A stretch of DNA of 39,222 bases from assembly GCA_016788465.1 (NCBI GenBank), contig JAEURV010000013.1, positions 1-39,222 on the forward strand, written 5' to 3'. Of the stretch, positions 24,136 to 33,990 are shown piece by piece. Source of the stretch: Nitrospira sp. GTDB lineage: Bacteria; Nitrospirota; Nitrospiria; Nitrospirales; Nitrospiraceae. Below the pieces are notes generated by a model that saw nothing but the letters and a program-made list of their open reading frames with translations, searched no databases and was not told the origin of the DNA. Both the position numbers and the translations under genes were made by a program. Every line of letters starts with the position of its first letter. The first letter of the stretch is position 1.

Positions 24136-25212
24136 ATGCCCAGCGACATGTCAGAATATCGAAAGGAAATCGATAGGATCGATGATGAAATTATTCGGCT
24201 TCTGAATGAACGCTCAAAGAGCGTCATCGAAATCGGACGGCTGAAAAAGGAGAAGGATGCAGACGCCAACCTTCATACCGCTGGTCGGGAGGCTGAAATC
24301 ATCCAACGGCTCACTAAACTGAATACTGGTCCTTTCCCCAGCGAAGCCATTCGGTCGGTCTATCGGGAAATCATGTCGGCGTCTCTGTCGCTTGAGGCTC
24401 CCCAGAAGGTCGCGTATCTAGGGCCGAGGGCGACCTTTACCCACATGGCCTGCATGCAGAAATTCGGCTCATCCGTACAGTATGTCCCGGTCCAGAGTAT
24501 TAAAGAGGTTTTTAGTGAAGTTGAACGAGGTCGGGCCAATTTTGGGGTGGTGCCGATCGAGAACACGACGGAGGGTGTGGTCAATCATACCCTCGACATG
24601 TTTATCGATTCCAACTTGCTGATTTATGGAGAGATTCTTCAAGAGGTCTCTCACCATCTGCTGTCAAAGTCTGGCCTCATGCAAGACGTAAAGAAAATTC
24701 AATCCCATCCGCATGCTCTGGCTCAGTGTCGGAACTGGCTTGAAACCAATCTTCCCCATGTTCCTACGGTGGAGGTGGCGAGTACGGCGAGGGCAGCCGA
24801 AATGTGCGTCGATGATCCGGCGTCCGCCGCAATCGCCTCCGAGTTAGCTGGTCAGCTCTATGGGCTGAAGGTGATCAAGGCCAGAATCGAAGACAATCTC
24901 AATAATTTCACCCGTTTTCTTGTGCTGTCCCAAAAGCCATCTGAGCAGACGGGAAAAGACAAGACGTCGTTGATGCTGTCGGTGAAGGACAAAGTGGGGG
25001 CCCTGTACGACCTGCTTCGGCCCTTCGCATCCTATGGCATTAGCATGACGAAGATCGAATCACGCCCATCTCAGCGAAAGGCATGGGAGTATATTTTCTT
25101 TGTGGATGTCGAAGGACATATCAATGATGATCGAGTCAATAGGGCTGTGGAGGAAGTGAAGGCCCGCTGTCTGTTTATGAAGATTTTGGGCTCCTACCCG
25201 GCACATAACTAA
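24136..25212 (+). CDS. pheA: Bifunctional chorismate mutase / prephenate dehydratase (P-protein)
   Basis: 358 residues from ATG 24136. ATG 24094 and ATG 24148 are also in frame; none has a good ribosome-binding site, and I reject 24094 because its added N terminus looks non-protein-like. The AroQ-type chorismate mutase (EYRKEIDRIDDEIIRLLNER) fills the first 90 residues. The dehydratase domain follows, with YLGPRATFTHMA and PIENTTEGVV. The C-terminal ACT domain carries ITSLMLSV-like strands and the ESRPSQRKAWEY motif that binds Phe in this family, so feedback inhibition by Phe is likely. Converts chorismate to phenylpyruvate. First gene of the aromatic operon. Confidence 0.95.
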   Translation: MPSDMSEYRKEIDRIDDEIIRLLNERSKSVIEIGRLKKEKDADANLHTAGREAEIIQRLTKLNTGPFPSEAIRSVYREIMSASLSLEAPQKVAYLGPRATFTHMACMQKFGSSVQYVPVQSIKEVFSEVERGRANFGVVPIENTTEGVVNHTLDMFIDSNLLIYGEILQEVSHHLLSKSGLMQDVKKIQSHPHALAQCRNWLETNLPHVPTVEVASTARAAEMCVDDPASAAIASELAGQLYGLKVIKARIEDNLNNFTRFLVLSQKPSEQTGKDKTSLMLSVKDKVGALYDLLRPFASYGISMTKIESRPSQRKAWEYIFFVDVEGHINDDRVNRAVEEVKARCLFMKILGSYPAHN

Positions 25213-25214
25213 TT

Positions 25215-26300
25215 ATGCCACTCCAGGTCCATCCCGATATCCGATCACTCAGTCCCTACGTACCGGGGAAGCCGATTGATGAGCTCCAACGGGAGTTCGG
25301 GCTCACTCGAGTCGTGAAGCTGGCCTCCAATGAGAATCCCCTCGGGCCGTCGCCTAAAGCGGTGGCGGCTCTGAACGGAGTACAGGATACGCTCCATCGC
25401 TATCCAGATGGAGGTGCCTACCGACTCCGGCAGGCACTTGCCGATCGGTGGAAAGTCACACGGGAGCACATTATTCTTGGGAACGGGTCCGATGAGATCA
25501 TTGGTTTGCTCGCCAGAACGTTTTTGTCTCCTGGCGATGAGGCTGTGATGGCGGATCACACGTTCGTGATCTACAAGATGGAGGTCACGGCTGTCCACGG
25601 AAGACCGGTGATTGTCCCTCTTGTCAGTTGGACTCATGATCTTGAGTCAATGGTTCAGGCTGTTACGCCACGAACGAGATTATTATTTCTTTGCAACCCC
25701 AATAACCCTACGGGGACCATGGTGTCCGCGGAGGCGGTCGACCGGTTTATGGCGCAAGTACCGGAGGATGTGATTGTAGTGTTCGATGAGGCCTATTTTG
25801 AGTATGTCCGCCATCCGAAATTTCCGGATGCCATGGCCTATGTGAAACAGGGACGGAACGCTATCGTCTTGCGAACCTTCTCCAAGATCTATGGATTGGC
25901 TGGATTGCGGATTGGGTATGGTGTGAGTACACCAGAAATCATTGATTTCTTAAATCGAGTTCGGCCTCCGTTCAATGCCAATAGCCTTGCCCAAAAAGCT
26001 GCGCTGGCGGCGCTGAATGATGACGAGCATGTGGCGAAAAGTCGGGCGGTCAACGCTGCAGGGATTGAGCAGGTGGGGCAGGGGCTGCGGGCACTCGGAC
26101 TCACACCTATCCCGACAGAAGCCAACTTTCTCTACTTTGACGCCAAGCGGGACGGACGAGCGGTGTTCGACGCACTCTTGCGAGAAGGTATCATTGCGAG
26201 GCACATCGAGGGTACCATGCTGCGTATTACCATCGGTCAACCCGATGAAAATACGGCTTTCCTTTCGGCACTCGGCAAGGTCCTTGGTGTCGGTAGATAA
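25215..26300 (+). CDS. hisC: Histidinol-phosphate / aromatic aminotransferase
   Basis: PLP-dependent class I/II aminotransferase, 361 residues, the HisC length. The N terminus has KLASNENPLGPSPKAV; NPNNPTGTMVS is the substrate/PLP region; the PLP lysine is K224 in RTFSKIYGLAGLRIGYG; the C-terminal Arg in LRITIG binds the substrate carboxylate. The start is 2 bases after pheA. Placement between pheA and aroF suggests that here it makes Phe and Tyr from their keto acids, although HisC proteins also act in histidine synthesis. No other his gene is in the window. Confidence 0.9.
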   Translation: MPLQVHPDIRSLSPYVPGKPIDELQREFGLTRVVKLASNENPLGPSPKAVAALNGVQDTLHRYPDGGAYRLRQALADRWKVTREHIILGNGSDEIIGLLARTFLSPGDEAVMADHTFVIYKMEVTAVHGRPVIVPLVSWTHDLESMVQAVTPRTRLLFLCNPNNPTGTMVSAEAVDRFMAQVPEDVIVVFDEAYFEYVRHPKFPDAMAYVKQGRNAIVLRTFSKIYGLAGLRIGYGVSTPEIIDFLNRVRPPFNANSLAQKAALAALNDDEHVAKSRAVNAAGIEQVGQGLRALGLTPIPTEANFLYFDAKRDGRAVFDALLREGIIARHIEGTMLRITIGQPDENTAFLSALGKVLGVGR

Positions 26301-26318
26301 GAGTTGTAAGAGGGAATT

Positions 26319-27332
26319 ATGATCATCGTATTGAAACCGGAAGCATCGGAAAGCGAGGTCGACCACATTATCGACCGACTGCGGGATCTTGGTCTGAAAT
26401 CACAAATCTCGACCGGCCAGGAGCGCACCATCATCGGCGTGATCGGTGACGATCGTATCTTGCACAATCAGCCATTGACGGCACTTCCTGGCGTCGAAAG
26501 TGTTCTTCCTATCCTGGCCCCTTGGAAGCTGGTCAGCCGGGAGTTTAAAAAGGAGCCGACCATCATCGACGTGGGCGGTGTGAAGATCGGGGCCAAGAAG
26601 CTCGCGATTATGGCGGGCCCCTGCGCAGTGGAGCGACTTGAGTTGACGGTTGGGATTGCCCATGAAGTCAAAGCTTCAGGAGCCACCATTTTGCGAGGAG
26701 GGGCCTACAAACCACGGACGTCCCCCTATTCGTTTCAAGGGTTGGGGCGGGAGGGGTTGGATTACCTTGTCGAGGCGAGAAAGCAAACGGGCTTACCGGT
26801 CGTCAGTGAGATTTTGGATACTCGGGATATCGAACTGTTTTTAGAAAAGGCGGATATCATCCAGATCGGTGCTCGGAATATGCAGAACTTCGAATTGCTC
26901 AAGGAGGTCGGAGCCTACGACAAACCTGTGCTTCTGAAGCGGGGGTTGTCGGCCACGATCAAAGAGTTTCTCTTGTCGGCTGAGTACATCATGTCGCGGG
27001 GAAACCAAAATGTGATGCTGTGCGAGCGAGGTATCCGCACGTTTGAAACTCAGTACCGTAATACCCTGGATCTAGCGGCTATTCCAACATTGAAAGAGCT
27101 GTCTCATCTTCCGGTCATCGTGGATCCGAGCCATGCAACAGGTAAGTGGGATTTAGTGGCACCAATGTCCAAAGCAGCGGTCGCGGCTGGGGCGGATGGT
27201 TTGCTCATTGAGGTGCATTCAAATCCCGAATGCGCGCTCTGTGACGGAGAGGAATCGATCAAGCCGTCAAAATTCAAGACGCTGATGGGCGATCTTCGAA
27301 ATATCGCGAAAGCCGTGGGAAGAGAGTTGTAA
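26319..27332 (+). CDS. aroF: 3-deoxy-D-arabino-heptulosonate 7-phosphate (DAHP) synthase, type I-beta
   Basis: Catalyses the first step of the shikimate pathway from PEP and erythrose 4-phosphate. 337 residues: a ferredoxin-like N-terminal regulatory domain (1-70, [20 protein letters not shown]) as in Thermotoga DAHP synthase, then a TIM barrel with [36 protein letters not shown] and DPSHATG. The N-terminal domain is a likely site for feedback control by Phe or Tyr. ATG 26319 lies 18 bases after hisC. Catalytic residues appear intact. Confidence 0.95.
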   Translation: MIIVLKPEASESEVDHIIDRLRDLGLKSQISTGQERTIIGVIGDDRILHNQPLTALPGVESVLPILAPWKLVSREFKKEPTIIDVGGVKIGAKKLAIMAGPCAVERLELTVGIAHEVKASGATILRGGAYKPRTSPYSFQGLGREGLDYLVEARKQTGLPVVSEILDTRDIELFLEKADIIQIGARNMQNFELLKEVGAYDKPVLLKRGLSATIKEFLLSAEYIMSRGNQNVMLCERGIRTFETQYRNTLDLAAIPTLKELSHLPVIVDPSHATGKWDLVAPMSKAAVAAGADGLLIEVHSNPECALCDGEESIKPSKFKTLMGDLRNIAKAVGREL

Positions 27333-27339
27333 CATCTCG

Positions 27340-28233
27340 ATGCCGGTCCATTTTAAGCAAGTCGCCATTATAGGGGTTGGGTTGATCGGTGGATCACTCG
27401 GGATGATCATCCGCCGCAAGGGCTTGGCCGATCACGTGGTCGGCATTGGCCGTCGAGTGGAGAATCTCAAGACCGCCGTAGCGTTGGGGGCGATCGATCG
27501 ATATGTGGCTGATCCACAAGAGGGCGTGCGTGGCGCGGATTTGGTCGTTCTGGCGACACCGGTGGATACGTATGAGCGACATCTCCGGGAATGGGCGCAT
27601 TGTCTTTCTCCCGGATCGATTGTCAGCGACGTGGGCAGTGTGAAAGGGACCTTAGTCGAACGATCGGAGGCCGCCATGCCGGTCGGGGTTCATTTTGTCG
27701 GGGCGCATCCCATTGCAGGGAAAGAGAAGACCGGTGTCGCAGCCGGGTCCGATCAGCTGTTTAAAGGGGCGCGCTGTATCCTTACGCCCACCAGACAGAC
27801 CGATGCTACAGCATTAGAACGGGTGAGGCAGTTGTGGGAAGAAACCGGTTCGATCATGTTGACCATGGATCCCCATCTCCACGATCAAATTCTTGGTGCC
27901 GTCAGTCACTTGCCGCATGTGGCCGCCTTTGCGCTCATGAATGCCTTGTCCGAGCTCAGAGACCAGGAGTTGTCGTCGCTGGATCTTGCCGCTCACTCAG
28001 GAGGAGGCTTACGGGATACGACGAGAATTGCCGCGAGTTCCCCTGAGATGTGGCGTGATATTTTTTTGTGGAATCGGGCGAATGTCGTTGCGTATATCGA
28101 TCGGTACACCAAGGCTTTGGAAGAACTAAAGCGTCTGATCAACACCGGCGATGCCGCAGGAATTGAAAAAGCGCTTGAACGGGCAAAAGGTGAACGTGAA
28201 AAACTTGCCACCACGGCGGTGCGCCACTCATGA
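27340..28233 (+). CDS. tyrA: Prephenate/arogenate dehydrogenase
   Basis: NAD(P)-dependent oxidative decarboxylation of prephenate or arogenate toward tyrosine. 297 residues: Rossmann motif GVGLIGGSLG near the N terminus, DVGSVKG and GAHPIAGKEKTG in the active site, and the helical C-terminal domain with LGAVSHLPHV. No ACT domain, so it is the short, single-function type. Starts 7 bases after aroF; its stop overlaps the aroA start by four bases (ATGA). Confidence 0.94.
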   Translation: MPVHFKQVAIIGVGLIGGSLGMIIRRKGLADHVVGIGRRVENLKTAVALGAIDRYVADPQEGVRGADLVVLATPVDTYERHLREWAHCLSPGSIVSDVGSVKGTLVERSEAAMPVGVHFVGAHPIAGKEKTGVAAGSDQLFKGARCILTPTRQTDATALERVRQLWEETGSIMLTMDPHLHDQILGAVSHLPHVAAFALMNALSELRDQELSSLDLAAHSGGGLRDTTRIAASSPEMWRDIFLWNRANVVAYIDRYTKALEELKRLINTGDAAGIEKALERAKGEREKLATTAVRHS

Positions 28234-29552
28234 CATCATTAACCATCAGCCCGGGGCGTGCACTCAGAGGGACGACAACAGTCCCTGGCGATAAGTCTCT
28301 CACCCATCGGGCGATTATTCTCACGGCACTCGCTGAAGGAACGAGCACAATTGCCAGTTATTGTCGAGGTGAGGATTGCCTGAACACGATGAGGGCGTTC
28401 CAGGCACTCGGGATCACGATCACCGAAACGCCGACCGAATTGACCGTCAGCGGGAAAGGGTTTTGGGGATTGACCGAGCCCAATGGGCCGATCGATTGTG
28501 GAAATTCGGGGACCGGGATTCGATTGCTGGCAGGGCTGTTGGCCGGTCAAGATTTCTTTACCGTCCTCACGGGAGATGAATCGATCAGACGGCGTCCCAT
28601 GGGGAGGGTCGTCAAACCGTTACGTGAGATGGGTGCGGTCGTTGCCGGACGAAAGGGAGGAGAATTGGCTCCCTTAGCGATTACCGGTGCAGGCCTTCAT
28701 GGGATCGACTACCGTTCCGCTGTGGCGAGCGCACAGATTAAATCATCACTTCTCCTCGCTGGGCTCTTCGCTCAAGGACAGACTCATTATAGAGAGCCAC
28801 GTTTATCACGAGACCATACGGAACGGATGTTTCGGTTCTTTGGAATTCCGCTCCGATATGAGGCTGGAACACTGGTCTTGGACGGAAGACCCTCGGTTGG
28901 GTGGAGAGGGGTGGACATCACGGTTCCTGGTGATTTCTCGGCTGCGGCATTCTTTCTTGTTGGTGCCACGATTGTGCCAGGGTCCGACGTCACCATCCGA
29001 AACGTCGGGATGAACCAGACGAGAACGGGTCTCATCGAAGTCATGAGAAAGATGGGGGCTGATATTCAGGTATTGGGTCTACGGGAAGCGGCCGGAGAGC
29101 CGGTCGGAGATCTTCGGGTGCAGTCTGCGGCCTTAAAAGGGGTGACGATCGGGCACGACCTGATTCCACAAACAATCGATGAATTCCCGATCCTGTGCGT
29201 GGCGGCTGCAGTTGCGGAAGGGGACACCGTTATCTCAGGGGCTGAGGAACTGCGGGTCAAAGAAAGTGATCGGATTGCAACCATGAGCCGTGAGCTGAAG
29301 GCCATGGGAGCTCTGATCGAAGAGCGACCGGATGGCATGGTGATTCGCGGCCTGGGTCAACGGGGGGAGAATGGTCGGCTGCAGGCTTCCAGCAAGGCTC
29401 AGAGCCATGGAGATCATCGGGTGGCAATGTCGTTAGCCATTGGCGGACTGACGGCGGAGCAGGGTATGACGATTGCGGATACCGGATGTGTCGAGACGTC
29501 ATTTCCAAACTTTGAGGCAGTGCTAACGGAGTTGTTGACCTGGTCGTCGTGA
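28230..29552 (+). CDS. aroA: 5-enolpyruvylshikimate-3-phosphate (EPSP) synthase
   Basis: Adds PEP to shikimate 3-phosphate, the sixth step of the shikimate pathway. 440 residues with the standard landmarks: GDKSLTHRA, DCGNSGTGIRLL, SRDHTERM, DEFPILCVAA and GDHRVAMSLAI. ATG overlaps the tyrA stop. The sequence at the PEP loop, GNSGTGIRLL, has Gly at the position after GNSGT where glyphosate-sensitive E. coli type enzymes have Ala, a feature of class II-like enzymes. Confidence 0.96.
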   Translation: MTSLTISPGRALRGTTTVPGDKSLTHRAIILTALAEGTSTIASYCRGEDCLNTMRAFQALGITITETPTELTVSGKGFWGLTEPNGPIDCGNSGTGIRLLAGLLAGQDFFTVLTGDESIRRRPMGRVVKPLREMGAVVAGRKGGELAPLAITGAGLHGIDYRSAVASAQIKSSLLLAGLFAQGQTHYREPRLSRDHTERMFRFFGIPLRYEAGTLVLDGRPSVGWRGVDITVPGDFSAAAFFLVGATIVPGSDVTIRNVGMNQTRTGLIEVMRKMGADIQVLGLREAAGEPVGDLRVQSAALKGVTIGHDLIPQTIDEFPILCVAAAVAEGDTVISGAEELRVKESDRIATMSRELKAMGALIEERPDGMVIRGLGQRGENGRLQASSKAQSHGDHRVAMSLAIGGLTAEQGMTIADTGCVETSFPNFEAVLTELLTWSS

Positions 29553-29576
29553 CTGGTTTGATGGCACGAGGGATGA

Positions 29577-30236
29577 GTGATCATTGCGATTGACGGGCCA
29601 GCTGGCGTAGGGAAGAGTACCGTGGCCAAATTACTGGCGAGGCGGCTCGGGTATCTCTATCTCGATACCGGGGCACTTTATCGGGCCGTTGCATGGAAAG
29701 CGTTGCAGTCCAGGATTCGTCCTGCCGACCATGCACAAGTCGCCACGCTTTTGCTCACTACCTCGATCCATATGCAGTTTCACCAGGGTGCGATGCAGGT
29801 GTTGGTCGATGGCTTCGACGTGACCGGACAACTGCGTACCCCCGAGGTGACGGCCGCTGCTTCTATCGTATCCGCGATTCCGGCTGTTCGTGAATGGCTG
29901 TTGCCGATTCAACGACAGATCGGCCAAGGAGGATCCGTCGTGGCGGAAGGTCGTGATATCGGCACCAAGGTCTTTCCGTCGGCCTCGTTCAAGTTTTTCT
30001 TGGAAGCCGACGCGGATGTTCGAGTGGCACGACGGCATCGGGAGTTGGTCGCTGCAGGGCGGGGGGAATCGATTGAAGCCACGTCCCATGATCTATCGAC
30101 TCGAGATCATCGAGATCGGACCCGTTCCGTCGATCCATTGGTGCCTGCAATGGATGCACGATTCATCGATACCTCTACTTTGAGTCCCGATCAGGTTGTG
30201 GAGCAGATGATCGCGGCTGTGTCGACTGGGTCGTGA
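29577..30236 (+). CDS. cmk: Cytidylate kinase
   Basis: Phosphorylates CMP and dCMP with ATP. 219 residues from GTG 29577, 24 bases after aroA, with a GAGGG site just upstream. P-loop GPAGVGKST at the N terminus, YLDTGALYRAVAWKAL, the CMP-binding VVAEGRDIGTKVFP and the lid DHRDRTRSVDPL. Its stop overlaps the plsC start (GTGA). The cmk-plsC-rpsA order is common in bacteria. Confidence 0.96.
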   Translation: MIIAIDGPAGVGKSTVAKLLARRLGYLYLDTGALYRAVAWKALQSRIRPADHAQVATLLLTTSIHMQFHQGAMQVLVDGFDVTGQLRTPEVTAAASIVSAIPAVREWLLPIQRQIGQGGSVVAEGRDIGTKVFPSASFKFFLEADADVRVARRHRELVAAGRGESIEATSHDLSTRDHRDRTRSVDPLVPAMDARFIDTSTLSPDQVVEQMIAAVSTGS

Positions 30237-30925
30237 GCGGGATTGTCTACGGATTGTTGTGGGTCCTGGCGCGCGGCGTCGCCTGGCTCTGTTTTCGGTA
30301 CCGTGTCGAAGGTCAGGTTCCTCGCTCTGGAGGAGTGCTGATTGCCGCCAACCATGCGAGTTATCTCGACATTCCGCTCCTTGGCTGCGGGATGAATCGA
30401 AGGGCTTGGTATCTGGGGCGTCACGACTTGTTTCCGGTCCCGGTGTTGAACGGTCTGTTGCAATCGCTGGGGTGGATTCCGGTGAAGCTAGGCCGCCTGG
30501 ATCGTGAGGCGTTCGGAAAGGCCATTAACCTGATCCGAGCTGGTCACGTGGTGGTCATTTTTCCTGAGGGGGGACGCACCCAGGACGGACATCTTCGACA
30601 GCCCAAGGCCGGTATCGGAGTGATTGTGTCGCAGACGGGATGTCCGGTGGTTCCGGCATATTTGAGAGGCACCTTCGACGTGCTGCCACCAGGGGCCTCT
30701 TGGCCTCGATGCCGTCCCGTGACTGTGAGACTTGGGGCTCCGATCATATTTGATACAGGAACACAGAAAGAAAGAGCGGAAACAAAGCAGTTTTATCAAC
30801 AGGTCAGCCGTACGGTGATTGAACATATCGCGGCCTTGGGGGAAGTGCCCCCTCCAACAAGAAAGGACGATATGGCGAGCGATTCACCGACCAGGTCGAC
30901 CGCCGACGCTCACAACGCTGAGTGA
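30233..30925 (+). CDS. plsC: 1-acyl-sn-glycerol-3-phosphate acyltransferase
   Basis: Membrane-associated acyltransferase that makes phosphatidic acid. 230 residues from GTG 30233, overlapping the cmk stop. An N-terminal hydrophobic helix (IVYGLLWVLARGVAWLCF) anchors it. Catalytic motif NHASYLD (H-x4-D) near residue 40 and substrate motif FPEGGRT near residue 110 are both intact. The last 25 residues are polar and low in complexity. Confidence 0.93.
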   Translation: MSGIVYGLLWVLARGVAWLCFRYRVEGQVPRSGGVLIAANHASYLDIPLLGCGMNRRAWYLGRHDLFPVPVLNGLLQSLGWIPVKLGRLDREAFGKAINLIRAGHVVVIFPEGGRTQDGHLRQPKAGIGVIVSQTGCPVVPAYLRGTFDVLPPGASWPRCRPVTVRLGAPIIFDTGTQKERAETKQFYQQVSRTVIEHIAALGEVPPPTRKDDMASDSPTRSTADAHNAE

Positions 30926-30980
30926 GCTCGGCGATTTCACCATCAGCACCCGACGAGAGTCGGAAGAGTAGGATGTCCAA

Positions 30981-32696
30981 ATGGGTACGGTATCCAACAG
31001 TAGCGACGCGCAGTTAGACCGCAACGCCTTAGCGGCGTTGTATGAAGAAACCTTCCGTAACCTGGAAGAAGGCACCATTACCGAGGGGCGAGTGGTGGCC
31101 CTGACCAAGGATAAGGTCATCGTTGATATCGGGTACAAGTCAGAGGGCATGATCCCGAACGACCAGTTCTCGTCGGACGACTTGGCGAATCTCAAGATCG
31201 ACGATCGGCTCCAAGTCTATATTGAAGAATGTGAAGACGCAGACGGCAATCTCGTGCTTTCCAAAGAAAAAGCCGACAAGATGAAGATTTGGGAAGAGCT
31301 CGAGAAGATGTACAAGGATGAGAAGAGTATCGAAGGTAAAATCGTGTCCCGCATCAAGGGTGGCATGATGGTGGACATCGGTGTCAAAGCGTTTCTGCCG
31401 GGCTCGCAGATCGATCTTCATCCGGTACGCGATTTAGACGGACTCGTTGGAAAGACGTTCCCCCTCAAAATCATCAAGATCAACCACCGACGAGGGAACG
31501 TGGTGGTATCGCGCCGTGTATTGCTGGAAGAAACTCGGGATAAGAAACGCCAGACGACGCTGGCAAACCTCAAGGAAGGTCAGTTGATCCAGGGGACGGT
31601 GAAGAACATCACTGACTACGGATCGTTTATCGACCTCGGTGGGATCGATGGGTTGCTCCACATTACGGATATGTCCTGGGGGCGAGTTGGGCACCCGTCT
31701 GAACTGTTTACGGTTGGCGACAAAGTGGAAGTGACGGTGTTGAAGTATGATCGCGAGACCGGACGAATTTCTCTCGGGCTCAAGCAAAAGAGCGCTGACC
31801 CCTGGACTAATGTTGCCGGTAAGTATCCCATAGGGACCAGGGTCCGTGGTCGAGTCGTGAGTTTAACTGACTACGGTGCGTTTGTAGAACTCGAACCAGG
31901 TGTGGAAGGATTGGTGCACGTCTCCGAAATGTCGTGGACGCATGAAGTCCGGCATCCGTCGCGCGTTGTGGCAGTTGGCGACCAAGTCGAAGCTGCGGTG
32001 CTCAATGTCGACCCGGCAAGCCGGAAGATCTCATTGGGTATGAAGCAAACGGCTCCGAATCCCTGGGACATGATCGAGGGGAAATATCCGATCGGCACCC
32101 GCATCGAGGGAAAAGTAAAGAGTCTGACGGATTTTGGGGTCTTTGTAGGACTGGAAGAGGGTATTGATGGGCTGATCCATATTTCCGACATGTCCTGGAC
32201 GAAGCATATCAAACATCCCTCAGAACTCTTCAAGAAAGGTCAGAAAGTTGAGGCCATTGTCTTACGTATCGACAAGGAGAAGGAACGGCTCTCGCTTGGC
32301 TATAAGCAGCTCACGCGTGATCCCTGGGATGAAGCCATCCCCGCGCGGTATCATGTGGGCGATTCGGTGACCGGCAAAGTGTCAAAGGTCGCAGATTTTG
32401 GAATCTTCGTTGAGCTGGAGGGCGGCGTGGAAGGGTTGATCCATGTCAGTGAATCCGGCCTCGATTCGTCTCAAAAGCTGGAAGAAAAGTTTAAGTTGCA
32501 GGAGGACGTGACGGCGAAGATAATTAAAGTCGATCGGGAAGAACGCAAGATCGCACTCAGCCTTCGCGATCATCAGCTTGACTGGGAGCGTAAACAGGTC
32601 GATGACTACCACTCGTCGCAGGGTGCGATTGATCAGAGCCTCGGTCGGGCGGTCAAACAGAGCCGAAAGCGAGCTCAGGCTGACGATCAGGACTAG
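30981..32696 (+). CDS. rpsA: 30S ribosomal protein S1
   Basis: Binds mRNA and helps the 30S subunit load structured messages. 571 residues with six S1 repeats at about 21-86, 105-172, 190-259, 276-345, 362-431 and 448-517. Repeats 3 to 6 share the pattern GxVxxxxDxGxFVxLxxGxxGLIHxSxMSW. ATG 30981 has AGGA about 7 bases upstream. The C-terminal tail is basic (KQSRKRAQADDQD). Full-length Gram-negative type, unlike the shorter Firmicutes form. Confidence 0.97.
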   Translation: MGTVSNSSDAQLDRNALAALYEETFRNLEEGTITEGRVVALTKDKVIVDIGYKSEGMIPNDQFSSDDLANLKIDDRLQVYIEECEDADGNLVLSKEKADKMKIWEELEKMYKDEKSIEGKIVSRIKGGMMVDIGVKAFLPGSQIDLHPVRDLDGLVGKTFPLKIIKINHRRGNVVVSRRVLLEETRDKKRQTTLANLKEGQLIQGTVKNITDYGSFIDLGGIDGLLHITDMSWGRVGHPSELFTVGDKVEVTVLKYDRETGRISLGLKQKSADPWTNVAGKYPIGTRVRGRVVSLTDYGAFVELEPGVEGLVHVSEMSWTHEVRHPSRVVAVGDQVEAAVLNVDPASRKISLGMKQTAPNPWDMIEGKYPIGTRIEGKVKSLTDFGVFVGLEEGIDGLIHISDMSWTKHIKHPSELFKKGQKVEAIVLRIDKEKERLSLGYKQLTRDPWDEAIPARYHVGDSVTGKVSKVADFGIFVELEGGVEGLIHVSESGLDSSQKLEEKFKLQEDVTAKIIKVDREERKIALSLRDHQLDWERKQVDDYHSSQGAIDQSLGRAVKQSRKRAQADDQD

Positions 32697-32731
32697 CAGT
32701 TCACTGAACCAGACCGGTCGGTACTAGTACT

Positions 32732-33634
32732 ATGGCGGATGATGTAATACAGGACGCGCGCCCACCCAAACGCCATCTGTTTCGCAAAGTCTTTTGGCTC
32801 TTTGCGGCAGGGGTGGGCGCAACGGTACTGATGAATCTCCTGTATCCGGACCTTGACTTGTCGAGTGAAGACCGGATTGCCTTGATTCGTGTTGAAGGCG
32901 TCATCATGGATTCCCAAGCTACCGTCAGCGAGCTGAAACGATTCAGCGAAAACCCTTCCATCAAGGCAATCGTCCTTCGGATTGATACTCCGGGGGGCGG
33001 GGTCGTGCCATCTCAGGAAATCTATGATGCGGTCAAGCGAGTTCGGAACAAGTCCAATAAGGCGGTGATTGCTTCGATGGGGAGCGTGGCGGCGTCAGGG
33101 GGGTATTACATTGCTGCCGCGACGGATCGGATTGTGGCGAATCCTGGGACCTTGACCGGAAGCATCGGGGTCATCATGGAAACCGCCAATGTAGAGGGAT
33201 TGCTTCAAAAGATCGGCGTGGAAGGGGTCGTCATTAAGAGTGGAAAGTTTAAGGACGTAGGATCTCCCCTTCGTAAGATGAGCTCCGAGGAGAGAGGGCT
33301 TCTTCAAGGGGTGATGGATGACGTGCATCGACAATTTATCGAAGCTGTGGCAGAAGGGCGATCCCTGGAACTGCGGGCGGCCCAAGCGCTGGCGGATGGA
33401 CGAATCTTCACCGGTCGTCAGGCCAAGGATGTGAAGTTGGTCGATGAACTCGGAGACCTTGACGATGCCATTCAATTGGCTGCGGATGTGGTGGGGATCC
33501 AAGGGGAACCGAAGGTCGTTGAACCACGCCGCCGTTTTTCCCTCCGTGAAATGTTGGATTCGAAACTGAGCCTGATGTTCCCTAAATTGGATATGCAGCC
33601 GGGTGTCAGCCTGAAATACTTGATGGCATTTTAG
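32732..33634 (+). CDS. sppA: Signal peptide peptidase SppA, short (36K) type
   Basis: Membrane-anchored serine protease of the S49 family that degrades cleaved signal peptides. 300 residues with one N-terminal membrane helix (about 20-37). The nucleophile is Ser122 in SVAASGGYYIAAATDR; the general base Lys lies in KSGKFKDVGSP (172 or 174). Length matches the single-domain SppA of Bacillus rather than the double-length E. coli enzyme. A GTACTAGTAC palindrome (32721-32730) sits directly before the ATG. It follows rpsA and precedes the IHF-like gene. Confidence 0.94.
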   Translation: MADDVIQDARPPKRHLFRKVFWLFAAGVGATVLMNLLYPDLDLSSEDRIALIRVEGVIMDSQATVSELKRFSENPSIKAIVLRIDTPGGGVVPSQEIYDAVKRVRNKSNKAVIASMGSVAASGGYYIAAATDRIVANPGTLTGSIGVIMETANVEGLLQKIGVEGVVIKSGKFKDVGSPLRKMSSEERGLLQGVMDDVHRQFIEAVAEGRSLELRAAQALADGRIFTGRQAKDVKLVDELGDLDDAIQLAADVVGIQGEPKVVEPRRRFSLREMLDSKLSLMFPKLDMQPGVSLKYLMAF

Positions 33635-33680
33635 CTGTGTCATGAATTGTCCGGTGATCATCAAGCGGAGGGAAAAATAA

Positions 33681-33959
33681 ATGACGAAAGCACAAATTAT
33701 CGAAAAAGTCTCTGAGCAAGTGACGACGTTGACCAAACGGCAAGCAGAAGTCGTGGTCAATACGATTTTTGATTGCGTGCGAGACTCATTGAAAAACGGA
33801 GACAAGACCGAAATTCGAGGGTTCGGTAGCTTTCGCTTACGCGCTCGTCGAATGAAGGAAGGACGGAATCCCAAGACCGGGGAGACAGTTGCAGTACCGG
33901 CTAAACGGGTCCCGTTTTTCAAAGCCGGCAAAGAGATCAAAGAGTTACTGAACCAATAA
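33681..33959 (+). CDS. HU/IHF family DNA-binding protein, IHF-beta-like
   Basis: 92 residues. It has the HU/IHF fold: MTKAQIIEKVSEQ at the start, FGSFRLRARRMKEGRNPKTG with the beta-ribbon arm, and VPFFKAGKEIKELL. RNPKTGE and the placement after rpsA resemble ihfB, which follows rpsA in E. coli. A second family member, closer to HU, is at 7153-7425. The protein bends DNA as a dimer; whether it pairs with itself or with an alpha subunit cannot be told. Ribosome-binding site GGAGGG about 9 bases upstream. Confidence 0.92.
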   Translation: MTKAQIIEKVSEQVTTLTKRQAEVVVNTIFDCVRDSLKNGDKTEIRGFGSFRLRARRMKEGRNPKTGETVAVPAKRVPFFKAGKEIKELLNQ

Positions 33960-33990
33960 CGAGACGGCGTTCTCACGAGGACCTAGATCG